Positions 1-7,235 of a stretch of 21,517 bases of DNA are shown here, one piece after another (positions within the stretch are counted from its first letter, which is position 1; each line of letters begins with the position of its first letter). This DNA comes from Prevotella sp. GTDB taxonomy: Bacteria; Bacteroidota; Bacteroidia; Bacteroidales; Bacteroidaceae. The stretch covers positions 1-21,517 of the forward strand of contig JAEEZP010000036.1 of NCBI GenBank assembly GCA_016291915.1, read 5' to 3'. The position numbers and the translations under genes are program-made. The notes under the pieces were generated by a model, which did no database searches, was not told the DNA's origin, and was given only the letters and a program-made list of their open reading frames with translations.

Positions 1-155
1 GCGAGCTCATCCATCACTTCACGCAGATCAATCTGCGCATCATCCTTACAAGGGGTCACATAGACATTTCCCTTGTCGTTAACATCAAAATACGAAATAC
101 CCCATCCACTGATGTTGTAAAGTTCTTTTGAGTCTTCAATAGTCCATCTTTTCAT
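1..155 (-). CDS. speA: Arginine decarboxylase SpeA, N-terminal part (cut by window edge)
   Basis: Reverse-strand start codon at 153-155, open to the window edge (51 codons visible). The N-terminus MKRWTIEDSKELYNISGWG followed by YFDVNDKGNVYVTP and DLREVMDEL matches my memory of biosynthetic arginine decarboxylase, a PLP-dependent enzyme that converts arginine to agmatine at the start of polyamine synthesis in the cytoplasm. Only the region before the PLP barrel is present, so no catalytic residue can be checked. It lies 40 bp downstream of aroK on the same strand with no promoter motif that I can see between them, so it is probably the third gene of a topA-aroK-speA operon. The identification rests on about 50 residues of family resemblance. 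Confidence 0.8.
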   Translation of the reverse strand, partial: MKRWTIEDSKELYNISGWGISYFDVNDKGNVYVTPCKDDAQIDLREVMDEL

Positions 156-195
156 TTTCTTTTCAGGTATGATCAGGCATTGCCTGCGTGAATAA

Positions 196-723
196 TTATA
201 TGTTCAGTAGCTTACGTAACTCTTGCACGGTAATCTTTATCTTCTCATAGTCGTCCATCAGACTCACATCGAGGACATGCTTCGCTTTCTTATAATAAGG
301 TTCGCGTACGGACAACTGCTGTTCAATGAACGTGAGCAACTCCTTTTCTGTCTTCCCCACTAACAGCGGACGAACGGATTTTCCCATCTTCAGATGACCA
401 TAGAGCACCTCGGGGGTTGCTTTGAGATAGACGGTCTCACCCTGGCCGTTCATATAATCGATATTATCGAAGAAACAGGGCGTGCCGCCACCACAGCTGA
501 TAATCACATTCTCAAACTCCGCCACCTCATGCAGCATGTTGTATTCCACTTGTCGGAAGCCCTCTTCCCCACGCTCGGCAAACAACTGGGCCACCGTCTT
601 GCGCATTCTGCTTTGGATATACCAATCAAGGTCGTAAAAGGGGATGCCCAGCTCTTTCGACAAGGCTTTACCGACCGTTGTCTTGCCGGCCCCCATATAC
701 CCGATGAAGATAATCCTGTTCAT
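196..723 (-). CDS. aroK: Shikimate kinase
   Basis: Cytoplasmic P-loop kinase that phosphorylates the 3-hydroxyl of shikimate with ATP, the fifth step of the chorismate pathway to aromatic amino acids. The 175 aa are the normal length. Walker A GYMGAGKTTVG is at residues 8-18. The shikimate-binding residues are in place: Asp33 in DLDWYI, Arg57 in EEGFR, and the GGGTP loop at 78-82. Arg118 in the lid (VRPL) is the expected ATP-side arginine. The start codon overlaps the stop of topA by 4 bp (ATGA), which implies translational coupling and one transcript, and speA follows 40 bp later. Nothing is odd about the gene. AroL is a paralogue name used in enterobacteria; aroK is the usual choice for a single copy. 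Confidence 0.95.
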   Translation of the reverse strand: MNRIIFIGYMGAGKTTVGKALSKELGIPFYDLDWYIQSRMRKTVAQLFAERGEEGFRQVEYNMLHEVAEFENVIISCGGGTPCFFDNIDYMNGQGETVYLKATPEVLYGHLKMGKSVRPLLVGKTEKELLTFIEQQLSVREPYYKKAKHVLDVSLMDDYEKIKITVQELRKLLNI

Positions 724-3032
724 CGTTTCTTGGCATCGGCTGTCTCAATCACCTTCATGCACTCATCGACAGTCAGGGTAGAGGCTTTCTCGTGCATAGC
801 CTTCGGGAGACGATAGTTCTTTCCTTTATAGGTAAGATACGGACCATAACGACCGGTCATCACCTCCAGGTCGGGATTCTCCTCAAACTGTTTGAGGTGA
901 CTCTGTTGTTCCTTCTGCCGTTTCTCTTCGATAAGAGCGATGGCTGTGTCGAGAGTTACAGAGAGTGGGTCTTCATCCTTCGGTAAAGACACGTACTTCT
1001 TGTTATGTAAGACATACGGACCGAAGCGACCAGCTCCGATGATCACAGGATATCCTTCGTATTCGCCGATTGTTCGGGGGAGCTTGAAGAGTTCCATAGC
1101 CTCTTCTATCGTCAGGTTATCCATGCTCTTATCGGGAGGTAACTGTGAGAAACGGGGCTTCTCTTCATCGTTGGCACTACCGATCTGTACGACAGGGCCA
1201 AAACGGCCGATCTTCACGAATACCGGTTTGCCAGACACGGGATCAACTCCCAGTTGTCGCTCACCGGCTTTATGCTCCTCACGTTTGTTCATCGTCTCTT
1301 CCACCTGCGGCTCAAACTTCTTGTAGAAGTCCTTGATCATCTTGGTCCATGTCTTATGGCCTTCTGCGATATCGTCGAAATCACCTTCCACCTTGGCAGT
1401 GAAATTGTAATCCATGATCTCCGGGAAGTTGTTCATCAGGAAGTCGTTCACGACAATACCGATATCGGTAGGGATCAGTTTGCCTTTCTCACTGCCAACC
1501 ATCTCAGAGCGCTGCTTAGTAGTTACCTTGATGCCACGAAGAACATCAACAGCATATTTCCGTTGTTCTCCTTTCTTGTCACCTTTCTGCACATATTCCC
1601 TTTGCTGGATGGTAGAGATGGTGGGAGCATAGGTTGACGGACGGCCGATACCCAACTCCTCCAGTTTGTGTACCAGACTGGCTTCCGTGTATCGCAACGG
1701 ACCCTGGGTGAAACGTTCTGTAGCGCTGATCTCACGGTGGAGCAGGGTGTTACCCACTTTCATCGGTGGTAATACATGGCTGCTCTCTTCGGTATTCTCC
1801 TCATCATCTACAGACTCACGATAAACCTTCAGGAATCCGTCGAAGGTGATCACCTCACCATTGGCGATAAACTGTTCTTTGGCGTTGCTGACAGAGATAT
1901 TTGCAGTGGTCTTCTCTATCTGAGCATCAGCCATCTGACTGGCGATGGTACGTTTCCAGATCAGGTCATAGAGTTTCTTCTCCTGTTGGGTACCCTCAAT
2001 CTGGGTATTGCTCATGTAGGTAGGACGGATAGCCTCGTGAGCCTCCTGAGCGCCCTTTGAGCTCGTGTGGTACTGGCGTGTCTTGCTGTATTCCTTACCC
2101 CAAAGATTAATGATCTCCTCCTTGCTGGTGTTCAGACAGAGTGAAGAGAGGTTCACAGAGTCGGTACGCATATAGGTGATATGTCCATGCTCATAAAGAT
2201 GCTGTGCAACCATCATCGTCTGGCTCACCGTGAATCCCAACTTACGGGCAGCCTCCTGCTGGAGGGTAGAGGTGGTAAATGGTGGGGCAGGAACCCTGCG
2301 GAGAGGTTTTTTCTGGATGTCGGTCAGGGTATATGTGGCCGTCTTACATTTCTCCAGGAAGGCCTCCACCTCCTCATGGGTCTTGAAGCGAGTGTCGAGT
2401 TCTGCCTTGATCTCAGAGAAACTGCCGTCTTCGTTCTGGTATCCGAAGATTGCGTTTACACGATAGAATGTCTCTACCTTGAATGACTGTATCTCACGCT
2501 CACGCTCAACGATCAGTCGAACGGCAACACTCTGCACACGTCCGGCAGAGAGAGCAGGCTTCACCTTACGCCATAAGACCGGTGAAAGCTTGAAACCCAC
2601 CAGGCGGTCGAGCACTCTTCTTGCCTGTTGTGCATTGACAAGATTCATGTCGAGATGACGCGGATGCTGGATAGCATCTAAGATGGCTGACTTGGTAATC
2701 TCGTGGAAGACAATACGGTTGGTGTTATCCTCATCCAGTCCCAATACCTCACAGAGATGCCATGAGATAGCCTCTCCCTCACGGTCCTCATCGGATGCGA
2801 GCCATATCGTGTCGGCTTTCTTGGCGTTGCTCTTCAGTTCTGCAACCACCTTCTTCTTTTCCTCTGGAATCTCATAGTCGGGTTCCAGTGTTTTCATATC
2901 TATACTGATCTCTTTTTTCTTTAAGTCACGGATATGTCCATAGCTGGACATTACCTTGTAGTCATTCCCTAGAAATTTCTCAATTGTCTTTGCCTTTGCA
3001 GGGCTCTCAACAATCACCAGATTCTTTTGCAT
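720..3032 (-). CDS. topA: DNA topoisomerase I (type IA)
   Basis: Relaxes negatively supercoiled DNA through a transient 5'-phosphotyrosyl link. It is 770 aa, a usual length for Bacteroidetes. The TOPRIM domain covers about residues 3-115 with Glu9 (VESPAKAKT) and the metal-binding DEDREGE at 81-87. SAGRVQS at 162-168 is a conserved topoisomerase IA stretch. The catalytic tyrosine is Tyr287 in ITYMRTDS. The C-terminus carries three glycine-rich topoisomerase repeats with GRFGP, GRFGPY and GRYGPY signatures, and I see no four-cysteine zinc ribbons, so it is of the zinc-free type rather than the E. coli type. It is the first gene of the operon with aroK and speA. A TATTTTTG -7 element lies 25 bp upstream. 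The start is well supported because MQKNLVIVESPAKAKT is the standard N-terminus. Confidence 0.97.
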   Translation of the reverse strand: MQKNLVIVESPAKAKTIEKFLGNDYKVMSSYGHIRDLKKKEISIDMKTLEPDYEIPEEKKKVVAELKSNAKKADTIWLASDEDREGEAISWHLCEVLGLDEDNTNRIVFHEITKSAILDAIQHPRHLDMNLVNAQQARRVLDRLVGFKLSPVLWRKVKPALSAGRVQSVAVRLIVEREREIQSFKVETFYRVNAIFGYQNEDGSFSEIKAELDTRFKTHEEVEAFLEKCKTATYTLTDIQKKPLRRVPAPPFTTSTLQQEAARKLGFTVSQTMMVAQHLYEHGHITYMRTDSVNLSSLCLNTSKEEIINLWGKEYSKTRQYHTSSKGAQEAHEAIRPTYMSNTQIEGTQQEKKLYDLIWKRTIASQMADAQIEKTTANISVSNAKEQFIANGEVITFDGFLKVYRESVDDEENTEESSHVLPPMKVGNTLLHREISATERFTQGPLRYTEASLVHKLEELGIGRPSTYAPTISTIQQREYVQKGDKKGEQRKYAVDVLRGIKVTTKQRSEMVGSEKGKLIPTDIGIVVNDFLMNNFPEIMDYNFTAKVEGDFDDIAEGHKTWTKMIKDFYKKFEPQVEETMNKREEHKAGERQLGVDPVSGKPVFVKIGRFGPVVQIGSANDEEKPRFSQLPPDKSMDNLTIEEAMELFKLPRTIGEYEGYPVIIGAGRFGPYVLHNKKYVSLPKDEDPLSVTLDTAIALIEEKRQKEQQSHLKQFEENPDLEVMTGRYGPYLTYKGKNYRLPKAMHEKASTLTVDECMKVIETADAKKR

Positions 3033-3057
3033 AATGTATTAATTTGATTTTGGAGCG

Positions 3058-3065
3058 CAAAAATA
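3058..3065 (-). promoter_or_regulatory. Candidate -7 element for the topA operon
   Basis: Read on the minus strand the sequence is TATTTTTG, matching the Bacteroidetes -7 consensus TAnnTTTG. It ends 25 bp before the topA start codon. I could not find a TTTG -33 element at the usual 19-20 bp upstream, so the call is only moderate. The flanking sequence is very AT-rich. Confidence 0.4.
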
Positions 3066-3144
3066 GACAAAAAAGATTGCATACACCTTATTATATATAT
3101 GTTTTTTCATTTTTTTAACTTTTGAAGCGTTCCTGAACATAAAC

Positions 3145-3184
3145 AATCATTCAGGACCATCCCTTCGTACAGCCCTGAATGATT
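3145..3184 (-). terminator. Perfect 11-bp inverted repeat (candidate terminator of the DUF4468 gene)
   Basis: AATCATTCAGG at 3145-3155 and CCTGAATGATT at 3174-3184 are exact reverse complements around an 18-nt loop. The hairpin starts about 60 bp after the stop of the minus-strand DUF4468 gene, beyond a 7-bp repeat array, and upstream of topA. On the minus strand it is followed by GTTTATGTT, only modestly U-rich, so it is a weak intrinsic terminator or a 3'-UTR structure. Fourteen bases of the loop are complementary to the coding part of the same gene (see findings). Confidence 0.5.
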
Positions 3185-3201
3185 ACCACTAAACAAATCT
3201 T

Positions 3202-3243
3202 AAACTCTAAGCTCTAAACTCTACACTCTACACTCTAAACTAA
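3202..3243 (-). repeat. 7-bp-period repeat array after the DUF4468 stop codon
   Basis: Six consecutive heptads. On the minus strand they read AGTTTAG, AGTGTAG, AGTGTAG, AGTTTAG, AGCTTAG and AGTTTAA after slight phase adjustment. The array begins 2 bp after the stop codon of the minus-strand gene at 3246-3248. Every unit contains TAG or TAA in the sense direction. The same class of array lies at three other gene ends in this window. Confidence 0.85.
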
Positions 3244-3245
3244 AT

Positions 3246-3977
3246 TTACCAGTCCTCATTGTCGTTGCCGACGATGCCGTTCTTCAGCGCTTCCTCAATC
3301 TTGTCGATCACTGCATTAGAGTATGCGTGTGTCATGACGAGGGCTTTGGCGCATGTACGTTTCTGAGCATCTTTCTGTACGAAGGGATAGTGCTTAGCAA
3401 TCTCCCACTGTCTGTCGTACAGGAAAGCATTCGTCTTGTCATCGGCTTTACGCTTAGAGTCGCCGAAGGTTCTCTCGTCAGAAGCAAGCACTCCGATAAA
3501 TCCGCCAGTGACATCATCCAGCACGTCATAGTTCTGTACAGTATAGGTAACGCGTACCTTTCCATCCTTGATATCCAGACGAATGACTGGGGTGATACTG
3601 ATGCTGTACTTACTGATCGTACCCATGTGCTCTGCGATATTCCTCATGGTTGAGGTGATGATGATACATCCTGCCTCCTTATCGTTGAGAGTGATGCTCT
3701 GCTTGTCTTTGAAAGTAGCTGTTGCCCAGTAGTTGAGCGCTACATATAACTGTTGTTTGTTCATACCGGGAGCCTGGATCACCTCCTGATAGGTAAGACT
3801 CTCATTCTTGTCGAGTGTCAAGTCCTTTGAAAGGTTAAAGGCTGCATCCAACCACTTGTCACCGTAACGTTCTTTTGCGTATTTCTCTAAATCAGCTGAT
3901 TTCATTACCTGTGCCTGAGCTGCAAAAGTGCCTAAAATCATAATGGCGGCACACATCCATAATCTAATTCTCTTCAT
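3246..3977 (-). CDS. Secreted DUF4468-type protein of unknown function
   Basis: The protein is 243 aa. The start at 3977 gives a clean signal peptide (MKRIRLWMCAAIMILGTF, then AAQAQ), and the longer open frame up to 4058 is rejected because the TATCTTTG -7 element at 4048-4055 lies inside it. The segment QAPGMNKQQLYVALNYWATATF, followed later by charged strands, resembles the DUF4468 module, a Bacteroidetes domain with a TBP-like fold in exported proteins. Its biochemical role is not known to me. After cleavage the protein should be periplasmic or surface-associated; there is no lipobox cysteine. It is transcribed alone, divergently from the dynamin operon, with a 3' repeat array and hairpin behind it. 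The family assignment is from pattern memory; secretion is the firmer part. Confidence 0.7.
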   Translation of the reverse strand: MKRIRLWMCAAIMILGTFAAQAQVMKSADLEKYAKERYGDKWLDAAFNLSKDLTLDKNESLTYQEVIQAPGMNKQQLYVALNYWATATFKDKQSITLNDKEAGCIIITSTMRNIAEHMGTISKYSISITPVIRLDIKDGKVRVTYTVQNYDVLDDVTGGFIGVLASDERTFGDSKRKADDKTNAFLYDRQWEIAKHYPFVQKDAQKRTCAKALVMTHAYSNAVIDKIEEALKNGIVGNDNEDW

Positions 3978-4047
3978 AATCGTATTTTTTATTGTTAATA
4001 TTATCTTTTTTCTTGTGACAGACAGGCTGTCTTTGTTTTCTCTGATG

Positions 4048-4055
4048 CAAAGATA
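4048..4055 (-). promoter_or_regulatory. -7 element of the DUF4468 gene
   Basis: TATCTTTG on the minus strand, an exact TAnnTTTG match, 70 bp upstream of the start codon at 3977. It implies a leader of about 60 nt. No clear TTTG lies at the -33 position. It argues against using the ATG at 4058. Confidence 0.55.
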
Positions 4056-4193
4056 CATCGGTTTTTGTAGATGAGAATAACTTTCCAGCGTTTTTTTGAT
4101 ATGAACTCTGGACAGGAAGGCTATTCCTGGACAATTCCCGAATATCAGAGACGATTCTGTCCAAACACTAACGAAAAAGAAACGAAAGGGGCC

Positions 4194-4249
4194 CTTTGGC
4201 CCGGCTTTTAAGTCCTTTAGGCCCGGTCAAAGTGGCTCTTTGGCCCGGC
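4194..4249. repeat. Three GC-rich direct repeats upstream of the dynamin operon
   Basis: CTTTGGCCCGGC at 4194-4205, CTTTAGGCCCGGT at 4215-4227 and CTTTGGCCCGGC at 4238-4249, starting 21 and 23 bp apart, roughly two helical turns. The first copy also forms a small hairpin (GGGCC, loop CTTT, GGCCC). They lie about 50-100 bp upstream of the -33 element of the dynamin operon, a normal place for activator sites. The binding protein is unknown. Confidence 0.6.
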
Positions 4250-4264
4250 CTCGGTGACGGTATT

Positions 4265-4278
4265 GACACGCGTGTGTC
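4265..4278. promoter_or_regulatory. Operator-like palindrome GACAC-N4-GTGTC
   Basis: GACAC at 4265-4269 and GTGTC at 4274-4278 are reverse complements separated by GCGT; the nested ACACGCGTGT (4266-4275) is a perfect 10-bp palindrome. It sits 18 bp upstream of the -33 box of the dynamin promoter, so a dimeric regulator there could contact polymerase. It could also be chance. Confidence 0.35.
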
Positions 4279-4296
4279 CTTTTCTCTCGATTAAAA

Positions 4297-4328
4297 TTTG
4301 CATTTTACAAGAAAGATTTCTATATTTG
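4297..4328 (+). promoter_or_regulatory. Bacteroidetes-type promoter of the dynamin operon
   Basis: -33 TTTG at 4297-4300, 20-bp spacer, -7 TATATTTG at 4321-4328: full consensus. Transcription should start near 4334, leaving about 15 nt before the ATG at 4350. This fixes the start of the GTPase and excludes the longer open frame that begins at 4254. Confidence 0.85.
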
Positions 4329-4349
4329 CATCGTTTCATATTATTGGCT

Positions 4350-6152
4350 ATGAGTGAGAAAGCAAATATAAAAAAGATAGAGTCCATCTCTGCACAGTTG
4401 GGTGAGCTGGCATCCGTTTACATGCCCCGACTGACGGATGAGAATATCAGACACAAACTCAGTCAACTGAGCAGGAGGTCGTTGGAATACAAGAACGGCT
4501 CGTTTATCATGTTGGTGGTCGGCCCGGTGAAATCAGGAAAGTCCACCCTTGTCAACCTGCTTGCCCATCGCTATGTCAGTCCGACAGATACCCTCGAGTG
4601 TACGGTTCGTCCTTCGATCATCTCGAATGTGGAGCATGAGCGGGATTGTAAGATAGAGATCTACAAAGCCCGTCATGAAGGTCGTAAGGCAGAAGACCTC
4701 GATCTGATCATCGACGAGCTACGGGGTATCGTGACGGAACATGAGTTGGAGGAGTATCTCGAGAAAGACGAGTATCTCAACTACTCCGACGAGACCATCA
4801 ACAATGTTATCTCGCCATCTTATAATAAAGAGGATCGAACGATTATCACCTCGATCACCACTACCGGGAGCAAACTGCTTGAGCGAGGACCTGTCGATGG
4901 AGGGAAGATCTTCTTGGCAGACATGCCGGGATTTGACGGCAACACCTCTAATCTGAACGATCCGCTGTACGATGCTATTTCCAAGAGAGTGGATCTGATC
5001 TTATTCGTACACAGTTCGGTATCAGCCTTTAACCTCACCTCAGCCTCTTATCTGGAGAAGCTCCGTGAGTACAACGAGGCAGTGCCCGTATATCTCGTTC
5101 ACAACATCTTTGATTCTACCTATTGGAAGAATACAGAGGAGCGTGAGGGTGAGATCGACCGTCAGGTACAGAAGGAATATGAGGAGATCCGCAGTAAAGG
5201 CTTCAATATCGAGTCGGAGTTTATCAGTAAGGTAAACCTCGGTAAGGTCACCGATGCATTGTCGGGCAGTGGCGCTTATGTGGTGGGCTTTGAGGATGAC
5301 CTGCAAGGGGAGTTGCGGAAATTTGAGGAGATAGAAGAGAAACTGTATAAGAAGATCACGTCGAATATCAGTGAGTTACGACTGAAACGCTGTGAGGACC
5401 GCACACGGACACTCCGTGATATGTTGGTGGACACCATTACGAAAGAGATCTCTTCCTTACAACAGAAGAAGAATGCGCGTGATGCGATGGCTCACTATGT
5501 GGATAATCTGGAAAAAGAACTGAGCATTACGATGCATGAGCAGGATGAGATTATCGGGGCCGTGGAGTCATCCGCCAACCGTTCGGTGTTCCGGACGATC
5601 TCCACCACTCAGGTGAACCGCTCAGCCTCCACCGAGGAATGTGTGGATATCCTTAAAGCGGTATTAGTACAGTTCCTCTCGGATGTCGATCAGAAACTGT
5701 CGTTGAACCTCTTCAGTATGTTCAAGAACAAAGAAGAAACTTTCCGTGCATTGGTTGCTGAGAAGACAGGGTTAGACAAGATACCGATGAAGATAACACC
5801 TGTGGAAGCCGCCACGGCAAAGAATATCTATGATGAGGATGTGAGCACCTTCATGAACAAGAAATACTTCGAATTCCTCCGTGATATGTGGCATGGCACA
5901 CATGCCGTGAAAGATATCAAGAGTTATATCAGTAAGATGGAGAACTATTTCTATGGCACGAAGGAGTCACCCTCTACCTATCAACTGAAAGAACTGCTCA
6001 AAAAGGAGATCAAACGCCTGGAGGCGCTTTACCTGCGAGAGATCAAAGCACAGTATGCGGCCCTCTTGCCAACGATCATCACCGATGAGCAGTCAACCTC
6101 TCTCGATACGTTGGAGAAACTGAAGATACAACTGACAAACATTCTTATCTAA
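4350..6152 (+). CDS. Dynamin-family GTPase
   Basis: The protein is 600 aa. A large GTPase domain follows an N-terminal helical stretch: P-loop GPVKSGKST at residues 58-66, switch I threonine near 85 (CTVRPS), and G3 motif DMPG at 191-194. The G4 position reads HNIFD (251-255), so the usual N/TKxD has lost its lysine. The remaining part (about 350-600) is charged and helical, with coiled-coil potential around 355-430 (EEIEEKLYKKI onward), as in the stalk of bacterial dynamin-like proteins. I see no transmembrane helix, so membrane contact may come from a partner. That partner is probably the DUF697 membrane protein that starts 12 bp later. Bacterial dynamin-like proteins bind and reshape membranes on GTP hydrolysis; the physiological job here is unknown. 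The start is set by the promoter at 4297-4328. Confidence 0.8.
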   Translation: MSEKANIKKIESISAQLGELASVYMPRLTDENIRHKLSQLSRRSLEYKNGSFIMLVVGPVKSGKSTLVNLLAHRYVSPTDTLECTVRPSIISNVEHERDCKIEIYKARHEGRKAEDLDLIIDELRGIVTEHELEEYLEKDEYLNYSDETINNVISPSYNKEDRTIITSITTTGSKLLERGPVDGGKIFLADMPGFDGNTSNLNDPLYDAISKRVDLILFVHSSVSAFNLTSASYLEKLREYNEAVPVYLVHNIFDSTYWKNTEEREGEIDRQVQKEYEEIRSKGFNIESEFISKVNLGKVTDALSGSGAYVVGFEDDLQGELRKFEEIEEKLYKKITSNISELRLKRCEDRTRTLRDMLVDTITKEISSLQQKKNARDAMAHYVDNLEKELSITMHEQDEIIGAVESSANRSVFRTISTTQVNRSASTEECVDILKAVLVQFLSDVDQKLSLNLFSMFKNKEETFRALVAEKTGLDKIPMKITPVEAATAKNIYDEDVSTFMNKKYFEFLRDMWHGTHAVKDIKSYISKMENYFYGTKESPSTYQLKELLKKEIKRLEALYLREIKAQYAALLPTIITDEQSTSLDTLEKLKIQLTNILI

Positions 6153-6164
6153 CCGTTGACAGTC

Positions 6165-7214
6165 ATGAAAAGAAACCTCATCCTTATCACGGCCATCTTC
6201 CTGAGTATTCTCTTTATACTCTTGGCAGGAAATGTGATCACCATCGGTGAGAAGATCTATGAGCTTACAGGTATCAAATACCTCGAATACGGCTTTTATC
6301 TGCTGGTATTACTCCTTTTCGTGGGAGTCATCATCATCCCTTTCGTACGACTGCATCATACCCCCACCTTCCCACAACTGCAGATTTCTGAGGAAGAAGA
6401 ACTGCCGGAAGATAAACAGATAGCAAAACTCACGAAGTTCTCGAAAAAACTCTCTAATAATCTCTATTACCTGCCGGAGGAAGAACGGGAACAACATAAG
6501 GAGACCTTCCTGGCGGAGGTAAAACAGTATTATAATGCGGATGACTTGAAGCAGATCATACAGAAAGAGCTCGACGAGCGATATAAGAAAGTGCGCTCGC
6601 ACATCCATGAGTGGGCGAAGACGGAGTTTCTCATCACGACCATCTCACAGAGCAGTCGTATCGATGCTATCGCCTCACTGGTGATCAACTTCCGGATGAT
6701 TGGCGATCTGATTCGTTGTTCGGGATTCCGTCCAACGAATCAACAGCTGTTTTATCAGTATTGCAGGATCTTGGCCACATCGCTTTTCAGCTATTACCTC
6801 TCTGACGGCATCAGTAATTTGGCAGACGGTTCAGGAACACTGGCCGACAGTGTGGCTGATGCTGATCTGGATACCTTCTCTGAAGCAGGATTCTTAGGGT
6901 CTATCTCTACCCTGAAACTCTCCGGTTTGGTGTCTTCGTCTTTGTTGACAGGTTCGCTGAATACCCTGCTGACCCTCCGCATCGGGTATGTAACGCTCAC
7001 ATACCTGAAGTCGGGCTCAAAGGCATTGGCTGGTAAAAACGGTATTAAGGTACGCAGGCGCGCAATGCTCAATGCAGCTACGGAATTCCTATCCATTGCC
7101 AAAGAGACAGGCACGAGTATGACAGAACAGTCGTATAAGGTTATCACCGATAAGGTGGAAGAACTGTTGCATGGAAAGAAGGAGGAGGCGATGACAATAA
7201 ACAATAACCAATAG
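6165..7214 (+). CDS. DUF697 (YcjF-like) membrane protein, likely GTPase partner
   Basis: The protein is 349 aa. ATG at 6165 is preferred over the in-frame TTG at 6156. There are two N-terminal transmembrane segments (about residues 5-21 and 43-62), then a charged cytoplasmic linker rich in E and K (75-155), then a DUF697-type domain from about 157 to 335. The stretch RIDAIASLVINFRMIGDLIRCSGFRP is characteristic, with hydrophobic segments around 200-212 and 245-283. DUF697 proteins commonly occur next to, or fused to, P-loop GTPases, and here the gene follows a dynamin-type GTPase by 12 bp. I infer a membrane anchor or effector for that GTPase. The last residues, ITINNNQ-like and low in complexity, are encoded by a 7-bp repeat array that also supplies the TAG stop. 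Confidence 0.75.
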   Translation: MKRNLILITAIFLSILFILLAGNVITIGEKIYELTGIKYLEYGFYLLVLLLFVGVIIIPFVRLHHTPTFPQLQISEEEELPEDKQIAKLTKFSKKLSNNLYYLPEEEREQHKETFLAEVKQYYNADDLKQIIQKELDERYKKVRSHIHEWAKTEFLITTISQSSRIDAIASLVINFRMIGDLIRCSGFRPTNQQLFYQYCRILATSLFSYYLSDGISNLADGSGTLADSVADADLDTFSEAGFLGSISTLKLSGLVSSSLLTGSLNTLLTLRIGYVTLTYLKSGSKALAGKNGIKVRRRAMLNAATEFLSIAKETGTSMTEQSYKVITDKVEELLHGKKEEAMTINNNQ

Positions 7215-7235
7215 CCAATAAAGAGTTAAGGGTTA
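7194..7235 (+). repeat. 7-bp-period array bridging the DUF697 stop and the GH28 start
   Basis: Six exact-phase heptads: ACAATAA, ACAATAA, CCAATAG, CCAATAA, AGAGTTA, AGGGTTA. The third contains the TAG stop of the DUF697 gene, and the last ends on the A of the next gene's ATG (7235-7237). The whole 20-bp intergenic gap and the last codons of the upstream gene are therefore repeat. Confidence 0.85.

Larger units (their letters stand above)
3978..4349. other. Divergent intergenic regulatory region (372 bp)
   Basis: No gene is supported here. It holds the minus-strand -7 element for the DUF4468 gene (4048-4055), three copies of a GGACA/TGTCC motif between about 4110 and 4162, three GC-rich direct repeats (4194-4249), a palindrome at 4265-4278 and the full plus-strand promoter of the dynamin operon (4297-4328). 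The GC-rich block is out of character with the AT-rich intergenic DNA elsewhere in the window. Confidence 0.6.

Noticed and set aside
394..816. Plus-strand open frame antisense to aroK and topA
   Set aside because: Antisense shadow of two recognised genes with conserved motifs; no family resemblance.
3978..4058. N-terminal extension of the DUF4468 protein
   Set aside because: Would bury the signal peptide behind 27 hydrophilic residues and overlaps the -7 element at 4048-4055.
4254..4349. N-terminal extension of the dynamin-like GTPase
   Set aside because: The consensus promoter at 4297-4328 lies inside it, so the transcript cannot contain it.
7178..7193. Strong Shine-Dalgarno-like GGAGGAGG followed by ATG near the end of the DUF697 gene
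   Set aside because: In frame with DUF697 and would give only a 7-residue peptide; simple Lys-Glu-Glu codons explain it, and Bacteroidetes make little use of such sites.
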